A stretch of 64,000 bases of DNA from Saturnia japonica (lineage: Eukaryota; Arthropoda; Insecta; Lepidoptera; Saturniidae): contig CM065318.1 of NCBI GenBank assembly GCA_033032175.1, forward strand, positions 11,656,001 through 11,720,000, in the 5' to 3' direction. Of the stretch, positions 1 to 14,700 are shown piece after piece; the stretch's first letter is position 1, and the number at the start of each line of letters is the position of its first letter. Under the pieces are notes generated by a model. The model was not told the DNA's origin. It ran no database searches and worked only from the letters and a program-made list of their open reading frames with translations. The position numbers and the translations under genes were made by a program.

Positions 1-3000
1 TGTTCCGTGTCCTCTCCAGAACACAGACTTATATTGGCTAAGAAAGTTGGCACATGCCTAGGAATTGTTGAAACAAAATCAGAATTTTACTGCAAACATT
101 ATAAGCCCATTGTATCTTTACATCCCAATTATTTGGAAGTTGGGAGAGCAAAACTACCACGTCTAGAAAAGACTTTAGATACGATTGATTTTGATACTAA
201 ACAAGTTGTTTTTTCTTTTACACGACAGTCCGCTTGCTCGCTTGAACGAATAGCACGTTGTGTTATGGCCAACGAGCCAGTACTACTCGTCGGAGAAACT
301 GGAACTGGAAAAACATCTGCCGTCCAATATCTGGCCAAACAAACAGGTCATAAACTTGTTGTAATAAATATGAATCAGCAATCTGATTCTGCTGATTTAT
401 TAGGTGGTTACAAACCGGTAGATTTAAAATTTGTTATAAGACCGATTAGAAACGAATTTGAAAAACTATTTCAAAGTTTTTACAATACTGAAAAAAATAA
501 GAAATTTTTAAGCCATATTACAACATGCTATGAGACGGAAAATTGGACAGCTCTGGTAGCATTAATGAAACAAAGTCATAAAGCTGCAATAAATCGATTA
601 ACTGCCGATAATAAAGATATAAAGTTAAAGAAATGGTTGTCATTTGGATATAAATTATCTAAACTAGAACTGCAAGTGAAAGCGGCATCAAAATTGACAT
701 TTGCATTTATCGAAGGATCTTTAGTAAAAGCCATGCAAGAAGGTCATTGGGTGTTACTCGATGAAATAAATTTAGCTTCTGCTGAAATATTAGAATGTTT
801 GGCAGGTCTTCTAGAAGACAAGAGCGAGAATATTGATTTACTAGAAAAAGGTGACAAAGAACCAGTAAAAAGGCATCCAGATTTCACGCTGTTCGCTTGT
901 ATGAACCCAGCTACTGATGTTGGAAAGAAAGATTTGCCTGTAGGCTTAAGAAATCGCTTTACGGAGTTTTTTATTGATGAACTTACCGAGAGAAATGATT
1001 TGATATTACTAATTGGTGATTATTTATATCATATGAACCTCAGTGGTGCAATTTTGGACGGAATTTATTCCTTTTACGCTAATATCAGGAAAGAAGCAAA
1101 GCTTACCCTCGTAGATGGTTCAGGTTAGCTATCTGAGTTTTATTTACCTGGTAATAAAAAAGTATGCAGTACAATAACGATATGCTTAGGAAATACCATC
1201 TATGTTATATATTATATTATTACATCTCTACGATTAATAGTTTCCTAAGCAAATTTGAGTTTATAATAGAAAAAATTATTAAAACTCTAGATATTAATTC
1301 AATATTTGTAGGTAATGCTCCACATTATTCACTCCGGACCCTGTGCAGAGCTTTAACAGCGGCAGCAAAAGCGAAATGTGGAACTGTAGCAAGGTCACTC
1401 TTTGAAGCGTTTTGTTTATCATTTCTTACACAATTGGATAGCTCATCACACCCAATAGTTGAAGCTATGATTGCTAAGTAAGTGTTGCATTTCTTGTTAA
1501 GGTAAAATAGTTTAATAAAAATATCGAATTCATATCAAAATTACATTTATATCATTTTGTTTAAATTCCAATGAAAGGATCAAAGGAAAGTTAACCTATT
1601 TAAAGTTAAGTACATATTTTAATTTTTATAACGCCTATATGTTATTCAACCCAACGTAATTTATGTGTTTATGTTATTCAGGGCTGTAATTGGCAAGAAA
1701 AATTTGAAGTCCGTAACCAATCAACTAATTCCTGAGCCTCATGTTCCAAATAAAAAATTCTTGCAATTTGAAGGACACTGGATACCTCAAGGAAAATTAG
1801 ATATAATGATACCTGAGGGATACATTTTAACACCTATGGTTAGAAAAAACCTTCGTGATATTGCAAGAATAATCTCTTTAGGCCGTCTACCAGTGCTACT
1901 ACAAGGAGACACTTCAGTAGGCAAAACTTCTCTCATAACTTATATAGCCAAAACCTCGGGGAACTATTGTGTTAGAATAAATAATCACGAGCACACAGAC
2001 CTTCAAGAATATATAGGGTCTTACGCTACAGATGCGAGTGGTAAACTAATATTTAAAGAAGGTGTTCTAGTTGAAGCAATGAGAAAAGGTTACTGGATTA
2101 TACTCGATGAACTAAATTTAGCTCCCAGTGACGTATTAGAAGCACTTAATCGTGTACTAGATGACAACCGAGAACTCTTCATTCCCGAGACACAACAAAT
2201 TGTCAAAGCTGATCCCAATTTTATGCTTTTTGCCACACAGAATCCTCCTGGGTTGTATGGTGGACGTAAGATTTTATCCAGGGCTTTTAAAAATAGATTC
2301 GTCGAACTTCACTTTGATGAGATACCTAAGGGAGAACTTGAAACAATATTGCAGCATAGGTGTCATGTTCCACCCGCATACAGTAAAAAAATGATAGCCA
2401 TTATGGCAGATCTACAAATAAGGCGACGAGGTTCAGCTGCAGTCCAAGGCAAAGATGGATTTATTACATTAAGGGATCTTTTTAGATGGGGTCAAAGGTA
2501 TAAACACGCGTCTAAAGAATCTTTAACAGATGATAAGTTTTATGATTGGGATCAACATATAGCTGACGAAGGTTATCTTGTATTAGCTGGTAAGGTAAGG
2601 CAAACAGACGAAAGATACATTATTGAAGAAATTATCGAAAAACATATTAAAAGGAAAGTGAATCCGAATAATCTCTTCAGTCTTCACCAAACCACTTCTG
2701 CTGTTACGAAGTCTCTTCTAGAAAGTATTCTTAACAATGACCTAGGTGATTTTTCTCATATAGTATGGACTTACAACATGAGGAGACTTGCTGTTTTAGT
2801 AGCGAAAGCATTCACTTTTGATGAACCTGTATTATTAGTTGGAGAGACTGGTTGTGGTAAAACGACGATTTGTCAAGTTATAGGAGCATTAAAAAATCGT
2901 CAATTGCTATCAGTTAATTGTCACATGCATACTGAAAGTTCTGATTTCATCGGTGGTCTACGCCCGGTTCGGCATTATAAAAATGATGGACGGTTATTCG

Positions 3001-5821
3001 AATGGGTTGATGGGCCTTTAGTAAAAGCCATGGTTTCTGGTGACATGTTTTTAGCGGATGAGATTTCATTAGCTGATGACAGTGTATTAGAACGATTGAA
3101 TTCTTTACTGGAACCTGAGCGACAACTAGTTCTTAGTGAAAGAGGTATGGAAGATAATTCGGATATTGTTGTTCTAACTGCAAATAAAAACTTTCATTTT
3201 ATTGGAACTATGAACCCTGGAGGCGATTTTGGAAAAAAAGAACTATCTCCAGCTCTTCGTAATAGATTTACTGAAATATGGTGTGATAATGTCACATCTA
3301 GAGAAGATTTACTGCGAGTACTTGAGAAGAGCGTCAACAATGGAATATCTTTAGGCAACCAGGAAGATGGTAGTTCAGGAATTGGTAGCTCAATTTTAGA
3401 TTTTACAGACTGGTTGAAAAATTCTGACGTCACGAGTAAATTTCCATTCAGTATTCGTGATTTGTTATCCTGGGTTCAATTTATTAATATTACAGTCGAC
3501 AAAGGTCTCCTAGACGCACCAGAAGCTTATGTACACGGAGCATGTATGACATTTTTAGATTGTTTTGGCACAGCTTTAACAGGTCATATTGACTCGGACA
3601 CTTTAATTTCTTTACGTAAAACGGCAAATCAGTTCCTACTTAATCAAATCAAAACTTTTGGAAGTGAATATTTAGAAAATTTAAGTGAAATGCTAAGTAA
3701 TAGCGAAAGATATTTGCTCATAGCTGAAAATGATGGGACTAAGTTTGGAATTAAACCTTTTTATATTGAATCTGGACAGAATATTGATATGGTTGAACAT
3801 GATCAAAAATTTACCTTTACTGCTCCAACTACAGGATCCAATACGTTACGATTGTTACGTGGACTGCAGTTAAATAAAGCCATTCTTTTAGAAGGAAATC
3901 CTGGTGTAGGAAAAACAAGTTTGGTGAATGCCTTAGCTAAGTTTTCAGGGCATAGAGTAGTCCGAATCAACTTAAGTGACCAAACAGTAAGTGTTTTTAA
4001 TATCTTCTATTAAGTTAAAACTATTTATTTCATACCTTAGTAGATAAGTAACTGCTTGTCACTTTAGAAGGATTTTTTCTTTCATATTTCAGGACATCAC
4101 TGACTTGTTTGGCACAGATCTTCCAAAAGAAGATGGATCTTTCTCTTTCAAAGAAGGTGCATTTCTAAATGCTCTTCAAAATGGAGACTGGATTCTTTTA
4201 GATGAACTTAATTTAGCTCCGCAATCGGTTTTAGAAGGTTTAAATGCTTGTTTAGATCATAGGAGCGAAGTTTACATTCCTGAATTAGGAACAACTTTCA
4301 AAGTAAACGAGACAACTAGATTATTTGCATGCCAGAATCCATTGAAACAAGGCGGTGCTCGCAGAGGGCTTCCACTCTCATTTCTTAACAGATTTACACA
4401 AGTATATATTGATGTTTTAACAAAGGATGATCTCATTTACATTGTTGAGTCACAATATCCCAGTATTCCACAAGATATTTTACACAGAATTGTAGAATTC
4501 AATTGTAAAGTGGCTCATGAAATTATAAATTTACAATCTTGGGGCCATAGAGGTAGTCCCTGGGAAATGAATTTACGAGATGTACAAAGATGGTGTGAGG
4601 CTCTTCTCAAAGATAATAGTGAAGGTCACCAGTTTTCTCCTGGAAAATTTGTTGACATGTTGTATGTGAATCGCATGAGAACTACTGAAGACAAAGAGAA
4701 AATGGAACAAGCCTATGATTATATATTTTTTCCTGAATATCCAAGAAGTGATAGAAATCCACAGTGCTTCATTGACGAAAAGCAAATCAAAATAGGCGAT
4801 GTTGTCTTAGAAAGAAATATAGAAAAAAACTTTAAGAACCGACGTGCAATTGACACCAATTTATTGGTATTAAGAAACCAATTATTTGCTTTGAAAGCTT
4901 TAGCACAAAATGTTAAAATGAATTGGCTGTCAATACTCGTTGGTCCAACTGCCACGGGAAAAAGTAGCATTGTGCAACTTTTAGCAGACTTCACTGGCAA
5001 TGACCTGCAAGTTATACCCGTAACATCAGCTATGGATGTGTCCGATTTACTAGGAGGGTTTGAACAAGTCGACTATAACAGAAACCTTGAAAGTATTTAC
5101 GACCAAATAGAGACAGCGACTATACAGACTGTACGAAGCATATGGCTGAAAGACAAATTTGATGATTGGAAGTCGAATAAACTGCTAAGTCACCTGCAGC
5201 AATATAAACTGTTACAAGACGTTAGTGATACCGACCATGACAACTTACACATATTTAAAAATAAGGTACAATTTCTTCTAGATCATTCTGAAAAATTACT
5301 CATATATAATGTACCCTGTAGTTTTATATATATTAAAATACAAGAAATTCTAATTAATCTCAGGAAATTAAAATCAAAGGTATCACAAGTAACTTCGGTC
5401 AATGTAGGTGGCAAATTTGAATGGATTGATTCATTATTAGTCAAGACAATGATAGAGGGCTCATGGCTACTTTTGGATAACGTCAATTTGACCTCTGCTG
5501 CTGTTTTAGATAGACTTAACGGTTTATTAGAACCAAGTGGGGTTCTAAGTATTCCAGAAAGAGGAGATCTTAATGAGATCAGACCGCATGCCAACTTCAG
5601 GGTATTCTTTACAATGGATCCGAAGTACGGAGAAATATCACGAGCTATGAGAAATAGAGGCGTGGAAATATATTTACTTAGACCAGATGATTGTAAGATG
5701 AATTTATCTGAAACCATGTCATATTTGGATTTAACTGCATTACTTTCGTCATATGGATTGCCCAGTGAATATCACGAAATATGCATCAAAGGACATGAAT
5801 TGATGACTTCGTTTATCCAAG
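1..5821 (+). CDS. MDN1: Midasin AAA+ ring segment: AAA2 to AAA6 (exons 1-4)
   Basis: This segment encodes five of the six tandem ATPase modules. AAA2: Walker A GETGTGKT at 292-315, Walker B LLDEINLA near 751-780, with a long charged helical insert between them like the AAA2 helix-2 insert of yeast Rea1. AAA3: Walker A GDTSVGKT at 1905-1928, Walker B ILDELNLAP near 2095-2125. AAA4: GETGCGKT at 2841-2864, with Walker B written as LADEISLAD near 3052-3078. AAA5: GNPGVGKT at 3894-3917, its Walker B in the next exon near 4195-4221. AAA6: GPTATGKS at 4941-4964, but Walker B reads LLLDNVNL near 5468-5492, with Asn in place of the catalytic Glu. As I recall, human midasin has the same DN, so AAA6 is probably a non-hydrolysing module in the whole family. 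Each module also has an arginine-rich NRF or NRG motif (e.g. LRNRFTE at 946-966). Confidence 0.93.
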
Positions 5822-8800
5822 GTATTTAATTTGGTGATATTTTTATAACACATTTGATATATTAATTTTGGAGAAGTAAACTTTCTTCTATATGTATATT
5901 CTACTTCGATTGCGTCTGTTGTATAGCAGCGGTTATATTGCTTAATCAAAACTACAGTAGACACAGTTGCCATTCCAAGTTTGTCTAACTTTTTTTTCAG
6001 TTTTTTTTTTTTGTTGATCTGACAATACTTTTTGCCTTAAGTGCCTTGAAGCAATTAGAGGCTTTGACAGCTTCACTGGACTTGGAAAGGGGTCTGGTTT
6101 GATTAAGCCTTCATCAGTTGATCTCCAACACTCGCAAAGAAAATATCTACCAATATCCATTAAATACCAACAAATATTAGGCAGACAATCTTCTCAGTTT
6201 GAGCTATAGTCCTTGCTCTGTGGTGCGATGGATGTAAATAGAATTTTGTATGTAATCAATTTACTTTCAGGTTTTGATCGTCCCACAATATCAAATGTAT
6301 TGCAAGTTTCACATCTAACTTGGCAACAAATAGTTCGAGGATTATCTGTTGAAACTGCTCTCAGTAACAGTTTCTCTGACGTTTATATTAAACCAAGGTG
6401 CGGTGGTGACTTCACCTCAAACGTTGCATTAACATTAGCTGAAATGAAAAATATAATGCTTAAAGGGTTGATGAAATTAGTGGAAGATAGTGATTTTACT
6501 CAATCTTCCCTTACTAATCACACTTTTACTGTTAAGGGATTGTGTGCAAATTCATCTTTAGAATTCGCTAAACAACTCGCATATGTTGCAACTCAAGAGT
6601 TTATCGATGATGATTATCAACCAGAATATCACTTATATTCCTTATTTAGTTTGTTCACTACATATATGAAATGTCCTAATAACATATCAAAAATAACCTA
6701 CAATATTATCAAATCTAACCTGAGAGACATATATGATATAACGCACGAAATGATTGATAAGTCAAATGAGAAAATAATCGAATTTATTACTAAAAATAAT
6801 GAATTTGAAGACGGTTTCAAAAGATTTTATCCGGAATCTTACAAATTAGATGAGAAAACAATTCAAATATTGAATAAAGTAACATTATTACTGTACAATG
6901 AAATTAAGAATATTTACACGAATGTATATATCAATAAGACTTGTTTCTCAGCATGTGATTATTCTAAAGCCGTTCTTTCGGGTAAAATGACAGACGATTT
7001 TGTTGAGTATCCAATATTGAAACAATGTTTCAATTATCTGCAAATAATCGATAAATATATAACTAACAATATAGCAAATGTTCAAAACTTCTTAGACGAT
7101 AAGGCATGTTGCTACATAATTCAGCTTTTGAACTGGAGAGACAGATTCGTAAAACTGTCTTCAGAAGCTATATTTACTACAACGAAAACAAAAAGAAAAC
7201 AAGTTCTTAGAGAAGACATTGTACCTTTATTGTATATGCATAGCAAATGGCTCAGTAAATATATATTTGACGGCTTCTCCAATATTGCTTCGAATGGTAA
7301 ATTATCAAAAGAATTTAAGATTGCTATTCAAATTATCGAGGAAGATTACGAAGAAAACAACACTCAAATGAAGAAAGTAGGTAAAAAGTTAAGAAAACTT
7401 TGTGGTCAACCGAAACTATGTATGAGTAGTGAAGAATATGAATTATGTCTCGCAAGAAACAATATTTATAATAAATTAAGTATAAATATGCATCAACCAA
7501 TTGAAAGACAACTAAACAAATTATCATTAGGCGTCTCAACTGTAACAGACATAAGTTTAGCATTTGATGTTCCAGAAAAAGATAAATTAGCTATAATTCA
7601 AGATAATTTAGCAAGGATTGAAGAAAATACAAAGGCTTGTGGCAAAGGGTTTGATGTCAAACTTATTCCATTAACATCTTATGTTATTAATAGAGTTCTA
7701 ATTATGGCACGTGCTAATTTTGTAGAAAACTTTAACAAGCTTAACTGTAGAGAGAAAAGACCATCTAGGAGGAAATGGTTCTGATGATATTTTGACAAAT
7801 ATTTTATATCTACCTAAAGTTGCCAAAGGATTCCCACCAGCTTTGATGAATTTATTAGAAATTATGGAAAATATTCAACACAACGCGCATGAAGTACTCA
7901 GTCTAAGGTAAATAACTATAAGCTTTGAACATAACTCGCTTTTGTATTGTTTTATGTAGAGAAGTTGAGAGGTTCTAGGCCAGCGTGGTATGGGCATGTC
8001 ATGAAGAGGGATGAAAGTCATATAACTATAAGAATGTTAAGTATGAAGGTGGATAGATGGACCGCAGAAAGTATGGACGGATTGTGTGAAGAATGATATG
8101 TGTATATAAGGTGTGAATACTGAGATTATATTTAATAGAGTATAGTGGAAAAAGAAAACATGTGCCGACTAGCCTACTTAAGTAGGATAAGGGTTAAGAA
8201 GAAGACTTGTGTTTGTATTGTAAAATAAAAATCGTTATGTTCGAATAATCTATCTGATTCGAGCCTGACGTTATGTACCAATGAAAACATTAGTTTTTGA
8301 TGTATATCACAAACATAAGTAGCAATTAATCTGTAAATCTTTGATAAAACTTAGATAATTAATTTGTTATTTAAATCATTTTCTTAGTATTTTTTCATTT
8401 AATTTTCTTTTTGCTAATCTAATTTCTTATATATTTTCATAATTTATTGATTATTAATGATAGTCTATATAAAATATTTAATAAGTAAAAATGTAAAATT
8501 TCAGAACATCATCTGTACCAGCCAAGTTTTGGGATGAATTTTACAAAACTTTGGTATACTCACCAGCTTCCTATCCTTTACCTTTCTTAACCATGACTAA
8601 AAATACAGACTCCGAAGAATTGACATTAGATATACCCATAAACAGCAAGAGGTTTTCAGAGAACTTGCCATTTTTACCTTATTATGTTCAAAAAATTACT
8701 GTATCAAATGACCAAGGTATGTATATTTTTTATTCTTATCAAATACGACCATGATAACCATAAATAAATAAAAAGTTAAGAGTAATAAATCCTGTGTACC

Positions 8801-11737
8801 TTCGAACGCTCCAGTGAAAGTGTGAGGTAAACAAACTCACTTGGACACAAAGTGTTCTAATTTAGTCCTCAGAAATAACAGCTAATTATTAATTCCTTTG
8901 ATTAATTAATTCTATACTGCGTTTTTTATTCCCACTGTGAGAATTGACAATCACTAATGTCAAACTTGAAAATAATGTTCTCATATTTATTTTTGTACCG
9001 TTATGCTACCATATATTTTACGGTACAATTATTAGAAACGTAAGATTTTAAAATACTGAATTGAGGGATTTTATTAAGTTATTTGAATATTTTTTGTTAT
9101 TCAACATACCCGATCATTTACTATTATCATTACATAATTCAAGAAACTATAAACGAATGAAAAGATGGCGAACAACTGAAAAAAAAAAACTAAAAAAATT
9201 ACGCTTTACGTGATCCACGAGAGATGCCAATTTGTCTTCCTTATTCCGGCTTCATATTTGAAAGGTTCATGTTTTTTTTAAATAAAAAAACTAATCAATA
9301 GGTAAGGTATAAATATCTCATTCATGTTTACAATCAGTACTGATTGGTGACATAGCTATTTTAAAAACACATTAAATTAGCAAGTCATGAAATGTAACTT
9401 CACTCCATAGGAATAAAATACGCAGTATACATTAAAACAAATTATGATAAAATAAAATCCCATAGAAGTCTGTTGATGACAATCAATGACTTCAGAGGCA
9501 TACATCAACATCATCACTGGAGGATGTAGACAAAAATTATGCTCTTTTTAAAATTAATCTGTATATTTGTTCTTCTAAATAAATAAACTTTATGATCAGA
9601 TTACTTATTCACCCAGTGAAAAAAATACACGTGACAGAAGTGGAAATTTAATCAATAACACGCTTTGTGTTTTTTTTATTAACAGTATAGATATTTTACT
9701 CTTCTTTGTTTTTTGATTTTGCGCATGTGAATACTTGTCTAATTCTATCGCGTTTATCTATATGGCATACTTTGTGAGAAACGCTATATATAAAATTTGA
9801 CCTTGGAATTTTACTGCTATCACACAAAGAAGTTTCACTTCAATAATCATAGCAATTTTACTTTTAGGCTCTCGTCACTTATTGGCCTATGAGACTGTAT
9901 CGCTCGAATACAGAGCCGAGTATTCGATGGAATTAGAAACTATTTTAAATATACTGTGGAAGAATATTGCAACGTTGGAAACAGCGAAGGCTTTGAGACA
10001 GTAAGTGATAGTTACCGACCTTTTTAAAAAATTAACCAACAATTGCCCAAAATTGACTTATTAAGTTTAATTATTAGCTTACTCTTTATAGCAAATATTA
10101 GGTACATATATGTATTAGCCATGTAATGATACATAATTTTACCAATACGATGCCGGTATCGATTATTGTAGTGAATAATCGGGGATACCGATATCGAAAG
10201 TTTAGTAATAAAATAAAAATATGTACATAACTTCCTACACATTTTAACATGAAAGTGAAATCAAAATGTTTAAAACAATACAACACTTAGTAAAGAATCA
10301 ACAACATTGTCGCTTCGCACGTCGCTTTTCAAGTTGTTGAATATCGGTTGATGTTAATCAGCGATCCCGATAAATCGTCTCGGTATCGTTATGATTACAT
10401 CCCTGATATTTATATTATTATTAAAAATGTAATCTAAGGAATACCAGTTCACATTGACAACTTAAGAGGCGAGAGGATTATGTAAAGGCATCCACCTATA
10501 CAATAAACCACAAGTAAACTGCCATCATGAAATGTCGGCTCGCGAATTGTATCAAAAATAACTTTCGATCGTATAATAGTTGCATCTTTTTTGTTTCATG
10601 CTCGATTATAATTTTTTTTTTTTTTTTGTTGGCAGTTTTACTTCGTCATAATTTGAATATTTTACAATGTATTTTAGTGTGACTAACAAAAGAATACGAT
10701 AAGTGCTCAATATCATTTAACGTAGCATTTTTCAATTGTTTTCCAGAAATTCTGATACTTTATTCGAATTGAACAAATACAAACAATTAATTTTATTTAT
10801 ATACTCAATTGTCAAACGACGACCTATCGAAGACTCGGACGACGTTGTAGAAAAAGCTAAAGAATTAATTCAGTATTTTAAAGAAACCCCCACGTTCTCA
10901 AGTATAGTTGTTGAGGCGACAACTATTTACAATGAAATCAAAAGTTCAAAGGATAAATTTAAAGTAAAAATTTTAACAGCACAGATGGCACTAATGACAG
11001 GTCTTTTATATATACAAATGATGGCTGAAATTAATCCGGTAGATCATGTGGAAAAGTATAGACTTAAAGTACAATACATAGAAGAAGACGTAAAAATGTT
11101 TGATACATGGTTAAGCGTGTTTTACACACATGGTTTGGTCACTGGTTCTATAACAAATATAAAAGACATTCGGAAACCATCACAAGTACCAACAGAATAT
11201 TTCAGAGAAGCCGACGTTAAAACTGCTTTAGGAAAAGTTCATCCTTATTGCTCTGTTATTATGGAATTAAAAGAGACTACAGCTGAGAAAATAAAAAAAT
11301 ATTCGCTCGGTAATACATTTAGACCCGAAGAACCTTCATATGGAAGTTTCTTTAAGGTTAGTACTTTTAATTATATTTTTCCTAAAATCTTCATTAAATA
11401 GTCTTTTTAAATTAAAATGGAGATGAATCGAAAGTGAAGTGATTATTTTTATTTGATTGATTAAGGCGTTACTTTGCGGAAATCCATCGTAATTACTTTA
11501 TCCAAATTTTCTTTGCTACTTCCGTCTGAAATGATAAATCGGTTATTTCGTTTTTCTGCAACGATAAACGTTAGTTATTAATTGTTGAGTCGAACCTGAA
11601 ACTAATAGCGGAAAAAAAGAAAAATAAACTGTAACAATTAAAGAAATGGGTTGGAGGCCGTAGAACCGAACATTATTAACCGATAAGCAAAAAGTGTTAA
11701 AAATTTTAAGCAAATTATAAGAAACAAATAATATTAA

Positions 11738-11768
<31 letters not shown>

Positions 11769-14700
11769 TATGTTGCAGATGTGACGTGAAAAATGAGGTG
11801 CTTGTGATAGTTTATTATATAAAATGTGTATAAGCAAAAATACATTTTATTATTTACACATATTAATAAAGTTGAGGTCGTTTTAATTTTATAATACCTT
11901 TGAACTGTTGTCATTAATTATATTATTATATTTCAGGATTGCAAACATTTCTCGAAATCTGTTCTATCGCCAAAGACAATTAAAGATGTCTCTACAAATT
12001 TGATTGCCATTTCTAATACCCTTTATGAACAGATACAAAATAATACACGTAACAAAGAAATCATACAAAATGCACATACAGTTATCAAGGAAACAGCATC
12101 ATGGCTTTATTCTGTTAATGCTTTTTACAAGAAAATTGAAAATAACTATTCAGATGCGTTTCCGGATCTAGCAAAACCTTTACAAAGTTCTATTTCTCAA
12201 CTAGTATACAGTGTACACTCACTAAGCGATTTGATAAAGGAATTGATTATAAAAATCGAACAAGGTCCGTTCTTGACCGAAGTAGCAACAGATTTGATGA
12301 TGTATCCAAACTCTATCCCAAATAAGGATGAAAAAATTGATTATTTGAATCGCTTCGTGTCTGCGAAGTTTATCACAGTGTTGAATAAAAATGTATTGGC
12401 TGAGAATAAGGACTTGTTTAATACAGAATTAGAATTCACTGAGTTAGTATTGCTATTTTTTTTATGAACTTTATTGTCTTGATTTTTTCGTCAATTACAG
12501 TGCCACTGTTCAAATATTTTATTTTGCGTAATTTACACTTATGAAAAAATTGGTTCTTAGATAAAACTTTGGATTGTATTTTTGTCTTTTCGGCTAATAC
12601 AGTGGTACCTACTAATCAGCGTTTTATATTTTGTGTAATTCAAACTTATGACATAAAAAACTAATTAGTACACAAGGACATTGAAAAAATGTTATGTATT
12701 ATGAAGAGTTCACGTATGGTTGTAGGGTGTGGCACAACCAATACTCGTTTTAAACAGCGTGGATTTCGAGTTCAATTTATAAATATAACAAAACTTCTTA
12801 AGTTGAAAAGTAGTTTTCAGTGTGAGTTGAAAAATATGGTTGTCGGGATACAATTATTTGTGTCCCTTTTTTATGAACGAAGCACATACAAAATGTATAA
12901 GACCTAGTTATATGAACAGTATTGCAAAAATCCTATCATTTTTAGTGTTCTGAATTCTATTGACTGTCTGTTTGTTTGTCCGCGGCTTAACTCAGGGATT
13001 CTAATGTACTAGAATGCTGTAATTTGGTATAAGTAGGTATACATATTATTCACAGCATACAAAGTGATGAAGCAAAAACATTAAAAAAAATTTATGAGTA
13101 TCTGTCCTGCACGTGAAGTGGGGATGTTTTTTTCTCGTCTATTTGTCGTCGTAACATTTTTCGTTTCTGGGATTCGTTTGCGAAATAATAAACTTTAGTG
13201 CTTTTTGTAAACTCCATTAACGGTTTTTTTGTAGAAAAAATTGCTTAAGATAAACGTATCTGCTGACGTGATTAATAGTTGATACTTTCTATTTACTCTT
13301 GTAACATGTAATAAATAATTATCTAACTTTTTAGAGTGCTGAAAATGAATTTATCTGAACTGAAAATGTACTGTACAGCCATGGAAAAGATTGATAAAGT
13401 TTCTATGGACGCTATATTATCGACTTTGAATGCAATAGTGAAAGTATGGGAACAACAGCAACGAGAGATCGAAAAGAAGAAACAAGATGATGAAGCTTTA
13501 TATGTTACAAAGTAAGTTTTTGAAATTGAATTGTCTATGACATGGAGTCTATTTCGTAGATATACTTCAAATAACATTTTGATGACAAACATTAAAGTCG
13601 ATTTTTGCATGTATGTTCCCTATGTACTTCAAAACTGCTGGAGAGAAATTCATATTAGCCCAGCTAGTGGTCCTGTAAAGTTTTATAACTTTCGGATCAA
13701 TGGTTCCTTTGAACTCCAAAATGCCACAGTAACACGTGGCCAGATTTGCAGGCCTATGTCATATTAGTAAAACTATTTTTTTCAGATCTAAATGTGAAGA
13801 TGAGAACGAGGACGCAATTACATATGAAGAAATATTGGAAATGTTCCCATCTTACTCAGAATCTGATTTTGCGGAATTCAAACCGCCAACCCTCGAGCAA
13901 AAACCTATAAAACTAAGTCACAGCACAGATGAGAAAACCAAAATTAGGGAGTTGATTTCTTCCGATGATGTTTCATTAGTTTACAAGTGGCATTCGAGGT
14001 TCATTCGTGATATGACTGAAGCTGAATGGTTACCCAGTCGGAAAAAATTGACCGGGAATGATGTATCTAGCGCATTCATGCAAAGGTACACAACATTTAG
14101 TCGAGTTATACAGAACGCATGGGAAGCACTCGACGATCGATTTGAAGGCGTTGTGTCGCCTGGTTTAATGATGCTTCTATCACATATCAAGGCAAAAGTT
14201 GATGGCCAAGGTCAGTAGGACATATATTTTTAATTGAATTTTTTTAGGGACTTAATAATAGGTCTTTATTTATGAAATTGCCGTTCTGCAGTACTGGCCA
14301 TTTCAAATCAAAATAATTTTTATTTGGCTAAGAATTCTAATTTCAAATTAATTTTATTTTAAAAACATGGAATTATTTTTCCAAAAGTAGTCATTTGTTT
14401 ATTGATTAGTGTTACATTTTCATCTCATTTCAATCTTTTTTGTCATCATGGATACGTTAAAAATTCGAGTAATTATGGAATATGAGTACCGTCGTGGCAG
14501 CAACGCGGCACAAGCAGCACGCAACATCAACGACGTTTACGGAGTTAACACTACAAACCAACGCACCACCTGTTATTGGTTTGCTCGCTTCCGTTCTGGG
14601 AATTTCGACCTAAAAAATGAACCTCGCGTTCGTCCGAAGACTGGTCGACAATGACGAATTAAAGGCGATTGTGGAAGCTGATGATACACAATCTACGGCT

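Noticed and set aside
129..338. Open - strand frame over midasin exon 1
   Set aside because: Shadow of the AAA2 coding sequence; no family motif of its own.
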